This document shows, piece by piece, positions 17,378-26,243 of a stretch of DNA of 64,000 nt. Source of the DNA: Prolixibacteraceae bacterium JC049 (GTDB lineage Bacteria; Bacteroidota; Bacteroidia; Bacteroidales; Prolixibacteraceae); NCBI GenBank assembly GCA_023369685.1, contig SACZ01000002.1, forward strand, positions 310,001-374,000. Reading direction: 5' to 3'. The notes below the pieces were generated by a model, which was given only the letters and a program-made list of their open reading frames with translations, did no database searches and had not been told where the DNA came from. A program made the position numbers and the translations under genes. Numbering within the stretch: the stretch's first letter is position 1; each line of letters opens with the position of its first letter.

Positions 17378-20300
17378 TTATTCAACAATCATCAATTTCT
17401 TATTCAGAACAATTTCTTCTTTCTGAATTTTAACAACATATAATCCTGCAGGAAGACCACTTAAGTTTATTCTGGTACTCTTCTCTACATTCAGCTGTCT
17501 AACAATTTGTCCAGCATTATTTAAGATTACAATTTGTTTTTGATCATGCAGTGGGAATACCAAATTCACATAGTCCTTAGCTGGGTTAGGGAATAACTTC
17601 ACTTGCTTAGAAAAATCATCTTCTACTCCAGTTAATACACTAGCTGTAAACGTTATTTCAATTTCCACTTCATTGTAATTCTCGTTACCAGGTTGGTAAA
17701 CTTTAATTACAAATTCTCCTGCCTCTTCTGGCAATAAAGAATTTCCATCTAGAGTACCTGTACCTTTTACTATTTCGAACTCAATAGTTAGACCAGAACT
17801 AGCAATTGCCTCTAATTCTAAAGCCGTACCAACAGTCACATTATCGATAATATCAGTAATGTCGATAGTTTGATCTGCTTTTTGAATCATAAAGGTGTGT
17901 TCTACAATTTTTGCAGCCGCACAGTTCTCATCGCCTTCCTGACATGCTACTACGATTACCTCTCCTGCACCATCGATGGTTAGCATATTTCCATCAATGT
18001 GAGCCGAACCTTTTTTCACTTCGAAATGAATTGGTAATCCTAGGTTTGATTTTGCATCTAAAGCAAATGCAGCATCACCATATGTTTTATCCTCAATCTC
18101 TTCGAAAGTGATAGCCTGTGGAGCTTTTGCTATAATAATTGTTTTAGCAACTTTAACCGCAGCCTGGTAGTTGTCATTTCCATTCTGAGTAGCTTCAACA
18201 ACAACTTCACCTGCTCCGGTAATTGTAACAATGTTGTTTGCCAATGTAGCTGGTCCACTAACCAATTCAAATGCAACAGGAAGGTTAGATGAAGAATTAG
18301 CAACCAATGCAAACTCTGCATCACCATATACTTTGTCTGCAATTTCTTCGAAAGAAATTGTTTGAGCAGCTTTCGCAACTGCAATAGTCTGACGTACTAC
18401 CGTTGCCGCTTCATAGTTATCATTTCCACCCTGAACAGCCTCTACAACAATTTCACCAACACCTGTAATTGAAACAGTGTTATTTTCTATTGTCGCAGGA
18501 CCACTAATCAATGTAAATTCAACTGGAAGATTCGAAGTTGAGCTAGCCACTAATTCAAACTCTGTATCGCCATAAACTTTATCTGCAATCTCGTCAAATG
18601 TAATAGTCTGAGTTGCTTTTGATACAGTAATTGTTTGAAAAACCTTTGTTGCAGCCTCGTAATTTTCATTACCAACCTGAGTTGCTTCAACTACGATCTC
18701 TCCTACTCCTGTAATTGTAACGATATTGTTTTCTAATATTGCAGGGCCACTAACTAATTCAAATGCAACTGGTAGGTTAGATGAAGAATTAGCAACCAAT
18801 GCGAACTCTGAATCACCATACACCTTATCTGCTACTTCATCAAATGCAATAGTTTGAATTCCTTTAGTTACAACTACAAGCTGTAGAACTGGAGTTGCTG
18901 CTTCAAAATAGTCATTCCCTTTTTGAACTGCTTTCACTACAATATTTCCTACTCCTGTAATAGAGACAACATTGTTTTCTATTGTAGCAGGACCATCAAC
19001 TAATTCAAATGCAACAGGTAGCTCCGATGACGAAGTTGCTGTTAAAGAGAAACTATTCTCACTATATATCTTACTTGTTATAGGAGCAAACGAAATAGCT
19101 TGAGATGCTTTTGCTACAGAAATAGTTTTTAGCACTTCTGTTGCTGGCTCAAAGCTTTCATTTCCTTCTTGAATTGCTTTCACTACAATATCACCCACGC
19201 CAGTAATAGACACTGTATTATCGGTTAGAACCGCAGGACCTTTTACCAATAAGAATGTAACTGGTAATCCAGATGTAGAGGTTGCACTTAAATCAAAATC
19301 GTCATCTCCATAAACTTTATTTGCAACTTCTGCAAAAGTAATTGTTTGCTGTTGCTTTGGCTTTTCTAACCATTGCTCGTTAGTCTTACTACCATATATG
19401 TGTGTTGCCAGTTCCGGATGATCAATAAATGGGTTTCTGTTCTGCTGATATTGGAAAACAACATTATTTCGTCTCACCTCATATGGATCAACCGGGTCAA
19501 TTTCATTCCAATTAAGCAATGTCTCCAAGTTGGCAACAGCTGAAATATTCAATCCATATCTAACATTTAAGTAGAATAGGATACGAGCCACATCTCCTTT
19601 TGCTGATAATGGTGGTTCATATTCATTTCCTGACGGAGATTCTGAAAATGGGAAATTATTTCTTATGCTATTCTCAATTCTATCCGAACTTCTCAAGTGG
19701 TGAGCATCGGATTGAGCAAATGCCAAATCATTTCCAGCATTCTGAATAATATTTCCATTGGCATAAGAACCACTTCCCCATGGTGCACGTGCATTTTTAA
19801 ATCCACCTGTCGACTGAGGATAAACATGTTCGCGATTCCAGATTTCCTGAGATCCATTACGTCCAAGATGCTTAGCTGCTCTAACGTAAGTTTTCTCTTT
19901 ATAGATCATGTAAACCTCATCTGGGTTATTCGGGTTTTGATCAGCTAAATCCATAATATCGTATACATCTAACGGAGTATCTCCTGTTACAAATCTGCGA
20001 GTAGCTGCATCTACATCTCCCCTTCCTGCTTCTTCATATGGATAAGAAACAAAGTTTGCATTAATAATTGTTGCAATCTTAGATTTCAACTCTGCCCCTT
20101 TGGTTCCTTTAGCCTCAAAATAATAGTTTGTAGGTATTCCATTTGATGCGTAGTGATCACCTCTGGTTACTGTAGCTACATATTCAAAAGGAAGAAGGGT
20201 ATAGCTACTAGTTTGAACATCTAATTTTACCGGAGCTGCTAAATTTGCAACTGGCTCATTAGTATCCTCTGCCAATACATATACATCGTAATTTGTACTT

Positions 20301-23300
20301 GGAGATAAAGACTTGATGTTCTTAGCAACTTCGGCCAATTGAATCGTATAATTACCTGAAGTAATGGCATTAGTTCCAGCTTTAATATCATCTGCAGAAG
20401 GAGTTGTTGCCTCATCTGCAAATACAGCATAATAGATCTTACCAGCCTCATTAATTTTCGTTTTCAATTCGAAAGAAGCATGTGTAATTTTGTCAACAGA
20501 AGGGTATCCTGATGCAAACTCTGGAGCCAGCAAATCTGGTCTACCATAAGCCTTAACATTAACAACTAATGCTTTGGCATCTTTTGTACTATGCTTAATA
20601 GTTCCTGTTACTGCACTTTCATATGCTTGTGCTGGACGATAGCGAACTTTAATCGCCTGCTCTGCTGCATTGGCCTGTGCAATAGTCAAAGAAGAAGACC
20701 AGTTAGTTCCATCTAATGATAGTTCGAAACCAGTACTTGCAACAACATTAACATCGGCAGACAAATCTGTCCCCTTAAGTGTATATGTTTTCTCGTTAGA
20801 AGCTGCTCCTCCGTTAGCAACATCAACAAAATCGAAGTTCAGTTGACTTGCATTTTCAGCCAACAATGACGACTTGTACGAATGGAACTTCATACGAAGC
20901 ATAATTGGGCTATGATCTGAAATACTTACATTCGACTCACTGCTGCTATTATCCAATAATTGATATTCATCGTAAAGCTCATTGGAAATCGAAATATGAT
21001 CGATATTAGAAGAAGCTGTTACAACGTGGTCAAAGTTAGTCTTATTCGTATACCAATTAGCATATGGAGAAGTTTTTCCAGAAGTCATACTTCCATCAAC
21101 ATAATCGTTATAATCTCCCAACACCACTAGATTCTTATCCGAATAAGCAGTATTCATCTCATTCAATAAGAAGCTTGCGTCTGCCAATTTGCGATCGTAG
21201 CTATCATCACAACATTTAGCATGGAAATTGATAAAGTTGATTGTTTCTGTTACTCCATTGATGGTTACATCAGCTTCCATCATATGTGGTAAGCGACCCG
21301 ATGCCCAGAAACTTCCTGCGCTACCAGTATATCCATCGATATTAGTAGTTGACTTGTCTTGATACAAATTAGAGAACATAGAGAAATCGCCTCTGTTTAC
21401 AACAGTATTCTTATCATAGATGAAACAGATGCGCTGAGCAGGGAATGTGCTCGTTGGAGCATTGAAATCGTATGAATATCTTGGACCTACTGCTGCTTCA
21501 AATCGATCTGAACCGGCCAACTCATTTAGCTTATTGACAAGAGGAGTAATAAAATCTCCATTCAAATCATCTTTTACAGCTTCTTGCAATGCATAAATAT
21601 CAGCATTCAGTTCAATCATTTTTGCCGAAACAGCATTCAATTGCTGATCGAATGAACTAGCATTTCTTGATTTTGATGGAGCACCAAACCACTCTACGTT
21701 CCATGAAACAATATCTAACGTCTTATCATGTCCTAAATTATTAGCATCGCTAATATCTGAAGACATTGCAGAAGACAAGCTAACAGTTTTGGATGCAGCT
21801 CCCTGCGCTTCATGAGAGATGTTACCGTTGGCTCCTCTAATGAATTCTTTTGTTGGAGCAAAACGAACCTGAATTGTTTGAGGAGAAACAGCTGTTTGCG
21901 CAATATTCAATGTTGTATTCCATGTACTACCATCAGTAGAAACCTGGAAGTGCTCAGAAGCTGTTACTGTAATATCTCCTTCAAGGTTGTTGAAGCTCAA
22001 TTGATAGTTCTGAGTTGTACTCGTTTCATTTGCTGAAACATATTCAAAGCTTATCGCCTGGTTACTACATGCTAATGAACCATTGTATTGTACAGGCAAT
22101 CCTTTTAACGAGAAGTCATCAATTGTAATTGCAGCCGTTTTTCCTCCATCTTTCCCAGAAGTGTGCTTAAATGCAAAATAGATATTTTCTGAAATCGAAA
22201 GATTAACTGTCTTCTCTGTGTAAGACGTTGGAAAACTTGTTGTACTTTCAACAGATGTCCATGTTGCAGTAGTTGGATTTCCAGAACCGCTATAATCTGT
22301 AGAATACATTAATTCAAGTGTTGAGCCAGAATATTTTGAGTTAATCCAATAATGAATTTCTGGGTTTCTAACACTTGACAATTGCAACTGAGGAGAGATT
22401 AACCAATCTTCACTATTGCCATCTGCACCATAGTTATTCATTGCCATACCAACAGTACCATTTCTACCACTTACTCTATCACTTGAAGTAGAGTAATGCC
22501 AGTCCTTATTACTAGCTACCGAATACATCACCCAGTCGTTAGAAGCAGTATTGAAGTCTTCGGTATAGATATCTCTTGGCACTAAAGCAGGATCACCTTC
22601 TGTTCCAGCTACTGATACCGAAGTAGATTCTTGTCCGCTAGTAATAGATATTCTATCTGAAATAGCACTTCCCACTGCTGAAGCAGGAACAAATTTCACT
22701 AAAATAGTTGTTGCAGAAAGAGTTCCATTAGAAATAGGAAGTTCTACAGATGACCCAAAGCTTTCACCTTGTTTTGCTACTTTGAAGTGAGCTGGTGCAG
22801 TAACAGTTACGTTTGCGCTTAGATCTTGTCCAGAAATAGAGAACGATTGTTCGCTCGATTCCGTTCCAAACTTAACCAATCCAAAATCATTCAATGAGCC
22901 TGAAACTGCTAATTTCATTGGTGTAGCACCAACTCCACCATTCCATGATTTCGATTTAGCATCTCCAAAAATATACTGTACTAATTCTGGATGATCGATA
23001 AATGGATTACGGTTATTCTGGTATCCATAAATTACATTGTTACGCCTTACCTCATATGGATCAACAGGATCTTCTTCGTGCCATTGCAACAAGTCGTCCA
23101 GCTTTCCGTGACGTGCAGCTGATTCAGTATTTTTCACCTGGTTATCGACAGTATAGCCATAGCGCACTGCCATATAAAAGATCATACGTGCCACATCACC
23201 TCTAGCTGATTTAGGAGGAGTATATCCAGGTGAAGCATTGGCAAAGTCCTTACTTCCTCGAGTACTATTTTCTCCAGCCTGTGCTGCTCTTAAATGGTGT

Positions 23301-25600
23301 CCATCTGTACCTGGACCTGTAGCTGTTCCAAAATCACCATGCGATTTTGCCCAAACATGCTCACGGTTCCAACCAGTAGCTCCAGAAACATGATTGCTTT
23401 TTCCTTCTCCCTCTTCCACATAAATCTGCCAAACCTGACTCGAGTTTTTCGGATTCTCATCCGCATTCTCACACATTGTCCAAACAAAGCTATAGTTAAA
23501 AGCACTTGCGTTCTGACTGATAATAGTACGAATATGATTTCTTAAGTCAGTATTGCTAAAACCAATGGCTGATTGGTAATAATTATCAGGAATCAACACA
23601 CTCTTCATGTGATGACTTTCAGTTGCAGAAGCAACGTATTCCTTTGGAGTTTTACTAACAACAATTTTACCTTGCCCGTTTACCTGAGGATCCAGATATA
23701 CATAGTTGGCTAAAACACCTGTCTGACTACCATCATTATCAATAATTATTAAATTACAAGTAGTCTGTGTACCTAACTTAGCTTGCGTTCCTCCACTTAC
23801 CGAAGTAATTGTAAAAGTAAACTGCTCATTATTCTCAGTTTCCTGATCATCATTAATAGCAACAGTTACATTGGCCGTAGTTTCATTAGCAGCAAAGGTG
23901 ACTGTTTGTGAGTAAGAAGTAATATCAGATGTAGAAGGCAAACTGATATTTACTTGTGTTTCGTTTGCCGAAGGATTAACCAAATTCAAAGGAATTTGGA
24001 TTGTTCCAGCATCTTCATTCTTTGTAATCTGTGTTGAAGTAAACTGAACAGTCGTCTTTATATTATCGTTATCGATAATTGAAATATTCTTCTGTACTGT
24101 TGTTCCTAGCTTAATTCCTGCTGAAGGACTTTGAAGTGCAACTGTCATTGTCTCATTTCCTTCATCATCTGAATCGTCTGCTACCGTAACAGTAAACGTT
24201 TTAGTGGTTTCGCTAGCAGAGAAAGTTAACTGAGCTGCTGAAAGCGTATAATCAGTTGAAGCAATACCTGTTCCTGAGATGGCCACATCCACTGTTTGAC
24301 TGGCATTAGAAGCTTTATCTAATGTTGCAGTAAAGGTAATAACTGTTTGATCGGCTTCGGTACCTGAAGTTGCAGAAGCTGACAAATTCACCTTAGGTAA
24401 AGCATCTTGCTCTTCAATGATAGTATTGCCTTCAAAAGATTGATGTGACGAATATTCATCTCGAAATCCATTGAATTTAATCTTTGCACCTAGATTATCA
24501 GGATTGTCTTTAAGATTCCAAGTATCTCTACGAACTCCCGACTCTAATTTCAGGTTTAAACATTTCGATAGATCTGTCTCGTCCTTAGAATCAGCTACTG
24601 TTATATAGTAAGTACTTGCAAAAGGTGCTGTGAAATTGTTTCCAACACCCACAATATAACCTTGCGCAAAATATTTAGTATTTGACTTTGGCAATGCAAT
24701 AGCTTCTTCGATAGTAAAAGGCATTGCTTCTGTTCCATCGTTTACTACTCTCTCATCATCAAGTATAGTAACAACCTGCTCTCCATTAAGAATATCAACT
24801 CCTGCAGTTTGAGATGTAATTGACAAATTCATTTGCTCTGTGTTTTCTTCATCAGAATCGTTTAAGATCTGAAGATCAACCTCTGCAAATAAATCGCCGG
24901 CAGGAATTGTTATTTGTGTGCTTGACAGTTGATAATCGGTAGATGTAACATCTGTTCCTTGAACAGTTAAAGCAACAACAGTAGCTTCTGTTCTTGTTTC
25001 AGAAAGCGTAGCTTTTACCTTGATAGTTTCAGCATCTGCCTCATTAGTTTTAGATTTAGACACAGAAAGTGACACTTTAGGAGTAACAGGCGTTACACTT
25101 CCATAAGCTGTCCAGCTAATATCATCAATAGCAACTTGTTTTCCACTTGACGATTTGTTTTTCAATTCAAGTGTGAAAGCCCCAGAAATATTAATACTTG
25201 CAATTTCATATTCCTGTAGAGAAGTAATAGGTCCCAATACGCCTTTTGACTCTCCATTTACAAGAACTTCAATTCTTCTTGTCTTTGTAGAACCAAACTC
25301 TTTTTTCAACTTACATTTAAAGGTACCAATTCCATTAGGAATATTTTCTGCTTTTAGAGAACTTGTTGATTTTCCGAAACAGATTGTGTTTCCATCAATT
25401 CTCATATCCCATCTGGATAGTTGGTAGACCCATGTTATCGAATTATTTCCAACAAAGCTTCCATTGACATAGGAATTTCCAGAACTTGGAGCATTTGAGA
25501 AATTTTCTGATCCCTGTCCAAAACTAAAACAGACAGAGCTAAAAAATAAGACAAGCATTGCTAGAATGCTCCGCCTTCGAAGTGTGTAAAATCTCATCAT
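17378..25600 (-). CDS. Giant T9SS-secreted multi-nuclease: Calx-beta, endonuclease I, EEP (DNase I-like), endonuclease I, Ig-like repeats
   Basis: 2740 residues from ATG 25600 (the frame extends 28 codons further, but this start gives a clean signal peptide, LAMLVLFFSSVCFSFGQ). Approximate order: Calx-beta 172-279, a DUF6359-like OB-type domain 282-397, Calx-beta 400-510 and 512-628, endonuclease I (EndA/NucM) 630-880 with GWNREHVWAKSHG and GTDGHHLRA, Ig-like 887-1003, choice-of-anchor-J 1005-1165, Ig-like 1168-1285, EEP nuclease 1292-1570 with SWNVEWFG, ALQEA, VLGDYNDY and SDHSPI, Ig-like 1572-1687, a fibronectin-like piece 1690-1800, second endonuclease I 1803-2077 with WNREHVYPQS and SDAHHLR, seven 82-residue repeats 2085-2655, and a T9SS type A sorting domain from about 2660 (LFPNPAKDY to KKLMIVE). 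All three nuclease domains keep their catalytic residues. Expected role: surface or extracellular degradation of DNA/RNA for nutrients or biofilm. Monocistronic with its own terminator. Confidence 0.9.
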   Translation of the reverse strand: MMRFYTLRRRSILAMLVLFFSSVCFSFGQGSENFSNAPSSGNSYVNGSFVGNNSITWVYQLSRWDMRIDGNTICFGKSTSSLKAENIPNGIGTFKCKLKKEFGSTKTRRIEVLVNGESKGVLGPITSLQEYEIASINISGAFTLELKNKSSSGKQVAIDDISWTAYGSVTPVTPKVSLSVSKSKTNEADAETIKVKATLSETRTEATVVALTVQGTDVTSTDYQLSSTQITIPAGDLFAEVDLQILNDSDEENTEQMNLSITSQTAGVDILNGEQVVTILDDERVVNDGTEAMPFTIEEAIALPKSNTKYFAQGYIVGVGNNFTAPFASTYYITVADSKDETDLSKCLNLKLESGVRRDTWNLKDNPDNLGAKIKFNGFRDEYSSHQSFEGNTIIEEQDALPKVNLSASATSGTEADQTVITFTATLDKASNASQTVDVAISGTGIASTDYTLSAAQLTFSASETTKTFTVTVADDSDDEGNETMTVALQSPSAGIKLGTTVQKNISIIDNDNIKTTVQFTSTQITKNEDAGTIQIPLNLVNPSANETQVNISLPSTSDITSYSQTVTFAANETTANVTVAINDDQETENNEQFTFTITSVSGGTQAKLGTQTTCNLIIIDNDGSQTGVLANYVYLDPQVNGQGKIVVSKTPKEYVASATESHHMKSVLIPDNYYQSAIGFSNTDLRNHIRTIISQNASAFNYSFVWTMCENADENPKNSSQVWQIYVEEGEGKSNHVSGATGWNREHVWAKSHGDFGTATGPGTDGHHLRAAQAGENSTRGSKDFANASPGYTPPKSARGDVARMIFYMAVRYGYTVDNQVKNTESAARHGKLDDLLQWHEEDPVDPYEVRRNNVIYGYQNNRNPFIDHPELVQYIFGDAKSKSWNGGVGATPMKLAVSGSLNDFGLVKFGTESSEQSFSISGQDLSANVTVTAPAHFKVAKQGESFGSSVELPISNGTLSATTILVKFVPASAVGSAISDRISITSGQESTSVSVAGTEGDPALVPRDIYTEDFNTASNDWVMYSVASNKDWHYSTSSDRVSGRNGTVGMAMNNYGADGNSEDWLISPQLQLSSVRNPEIHYWINSKYSGSTLELMYSTDYSGSGNPTTATWTSVESTTSFPTSYTEKTVNLSISENIYFAFKHTSGKDGGKTAAITIDDFSLKGLPVQYNGSLACSNQAISFEYVSANETSTTQNYQLSFNNLEGDITVTASEHFQVSTDGSTWNTTLNIAQTAVSPQTIQVRFAPTKEFIRGANGNISHEAQGAASKTVSLSSAMSSDISDANNLGHDKTLDIVSWNVEWFGAPSKSRNASSFDQQLNAVSAKMIELNADIYALQEAVKDDLNGDFITPLVNKLNELAGSDRFEAAVGPRYSYDFNAPTSTFPAQRICFIYDKNTVVNRGDFSMFSNLYQDKSTTNIDGYTGSAGSFWASGRLPHMMEADVTINGVTETINFINFHAKCCDDSYDRKLADASFLLNEMNTAYSDKNLVVLGDYNDYVDGSMTSGKTSPYANWYTNKTNFDHVVTASSNIDHISISNELYDEYQLLDNSSSESNVSISDHSPIMLRMKFHSYKSSLLAENASQLNFDFVDVANGGAASNEKTYTLKGTDLSADVNVVASTGFELSLDGTNWSSSLTIAQANAAEQAIKVRYRPAQAYESAVTGTIKHSTKDAKALVVNVKAYGRPDLLAPEFASGYPSVDKITHASFELKTKINEAGKIYYAVFADEATTPSADDIKAGTNAITSGNYTIQLAEVAKNIKSLSPSTNYDVYVLAEDTNEPVANLAAPVKLDVQTSSYTLLPFEYVATVTRGDHYASNGIPTNYYFEAKGTKGAELKSKIATIINANFVSYPYEEAGRGDVDAATRRFVTGDTPLDVYDIMDLADQNPNNPDEVYMIYKEKTYVRAAKHLGRNGSQEIWNREHVYPQSTGGFKNARAPWGSGSYANGNIIQNAGNDLAFAQSDAHHLRSSDRIENSIRNNFPFSESPSGNEYEPPLSAKGDVARILFYLNVRYGLNISAVANLETLLNWNEIDPVDPYEVRRNNVVFQYQQNRNPFIDHPELATHIYGSKTNEQWLEKPKQQQTITFAEVANKVYGDDDFDLSATSTSGLPVTFLLVKGPAVLTDNTVSITGVGDIVVKAIQEGNESFEPATEVLKTISVAKASQAISFAPITSKIYSENSFSLTATSSSELPVAFELVDGPATIENNVVSITGVGNIVVKAVQKGNDYFEAATPVLQLVVVTKGIQTIAFDEVADKVYGDSEFALVANSSSNLPVAFELVSGPAILENNIVTITGVGEIVVEATQVGNENYEAATKVFQTITVSKATQTITFDEIADKVYGDTEFELVASSTSNLPVEFTLISGPATIENNTVSITGVGEIVVEAVQGGNDNYEAATVVRQTIAVAKAAQTISFEEIADKVYGDAEFALVANSSSNLPVAFELVSGPATLANNIVTITGAGEVVVEATQNGNDNYQAAVKVAKTIIIAKAPQAITFEEIEDKTYGDAAFALDAKSNLGLPIHFEVKKGSAHIDGNMLTIDGAGEVIVVACQEGDENCAAAKIVEHTFMIQKADQTIDITDIIDNVTVGTALELEAIASSGLTIEFEIVKGTGTLDGNSLLPEEAGEFVIKVYQPGNENYNEVEIEITFTASVLTGVEDDFSKQVKLFPNPAKDYVNLVFPLHDQKQIVILNNAGQIVRQLNVEKSTRINLSGLPAGLYVVKIQKEEIVLNKKLMIVE
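17636..19348 (-). repeat. Seven tandem 246-bp coding repeats (82-residue Ig/MBG-like units)
   Basis: In-frame units start (reading on the minus strand) at 19348, 19102, 18856, 18610, 18364, 18118 and 17872. The protein pattern is Q-T-I-x-F-x-E-x-x-D-K-x-YGD, then SxLPVxFELVxGPA, ITGxGEIVVxAxQ-GN-NY-AA. Units 3 to 5 are the most alike; unit 7 next to the sorting domain is the most diverged. They probably form a stalk holding the nucleases off the cell surface. Confidence 0.9.
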
Positions 25601-26007
25601 AATCACATATAAATAGTTACATATTAATATTTCTCCTAACTTAGGGCGAGTTAAGAAAAAGGACGCTAATGTAACTAAAAGCAACCTTGTAAAAGTTAAT
25701 TGTTCGTGAATTCAATCTTATTTTAATTGCTTTTACATAAGAACATGAGATTTATCATATAATAATACATTTCACACAATGTTTTACTCTTATTTCCTAC
25801 ATGAGTACAATTAGTAAATAACTGGATCGAAGCACTTTATTATTCCAATACACAGAAGTCCCTCTTATTGATTTTACTGCAAAAGAGATTAATTAAAGCT
25901 CCAGAGTTGAGCCTCGACACCACGGATATTAAATAGAAATCTATACCAAATGCAAGAATAGTATTGAGAGGATAAGTTTAAAACATTCACTGTACGGACA
26001 ACCGTAT

Positions 26008-26044
26008 AAAAACAGAGAAGGCAGGTAAAAACCTGCCTTCTCTG
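26008..26044 (-). terminator. Strong intrinsic terminator downstream of valS (200 bases past the stop)
   Basis: Perfect 14-bp stem, CAGAGAAGGCAGGT at 26013-26026 and its complement at 26031-26044, with a 4-nt loop. On the minus strand the stem is followed by five T; the plus-strand side has no T-run. It ends valS or a separate small RNA. Confidence 0.88.
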
Positions 26045-26057
26045 AAGATGTCGTAAA

Positions 26058-26196
26058 ACGGGCGACTTCTATTAGCTGAGCTAAAATACTAAACCACAAA
26101 CCATAAATTAACCAATCTATAAATAATTACCGCATTATTGTATTAACCAGATCGAATTAAAAAAATGCCCGCTTAATAGAATTTGGCGTCACCCGT
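26058..26196 (-). ncRNA. Candidate structured RNA or valS 3' UTR
   Basis: On the minus strand, bases 26196-26171 can pair with 26076-26058: ACGGGTGAC with GTCGCCCGT (one G-U pair), a 6-nt bulge, then TTCTATTA with TAATAGAA and GC with GC. This long helix encloses about 95 bases and lies directly ahead of the strong terminator at 26044-26008. Two small hairpins (TTAGC-TCA-GCTAA and GTCG...CGAC) offer alternative folds of the same 3' arm. It could be a free small RNA (a 6S-like fold is one thing to test) or a structured 3' UTR of valS. No protein-coding potential seen. Confidence 0.35.
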
Positions 26197-26243
26197 AATA
26201 TTTTCTAATTATACCAATTTTCTTCGAAATTGTTTAATTTTTG

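Larger units (their letters stand above)
25601..26243. other. 643-base intergenic region between the giant nuclease gene and valS
   Basis: No credible protein-coding gene. The left part is the untranslated region ahead of the giant gene, with no convincing TTG/TAnnTTTG pair. The right part, downstream of valS, holds a long imperfect inverted repeat and a strong terminator (separate entries). A tRNA D-arm-like string lies on the minus strand at 26066-26085, but no T-arm or acceptor stem accompanies it. Confidence 0.55.

Noticed and set aside
17636-19348. Regular 246-bp repeats, considered as a CRISPR or satellite array
   Set aside because: The repeats are in-frame coding units of 82 residues without spacers and lie inside one gene.
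26046-26090. Minus-strand TTTAGCTCAGCTAATAGAAG resembles a tRNA D-arm
   Set aside because: No matching acceptor stem, no T-arm GGTTCGA-type sequence and no proper anticodon arm follow; what follows is the terminator hairpin. Reported only as part of a structured RNA candidate.
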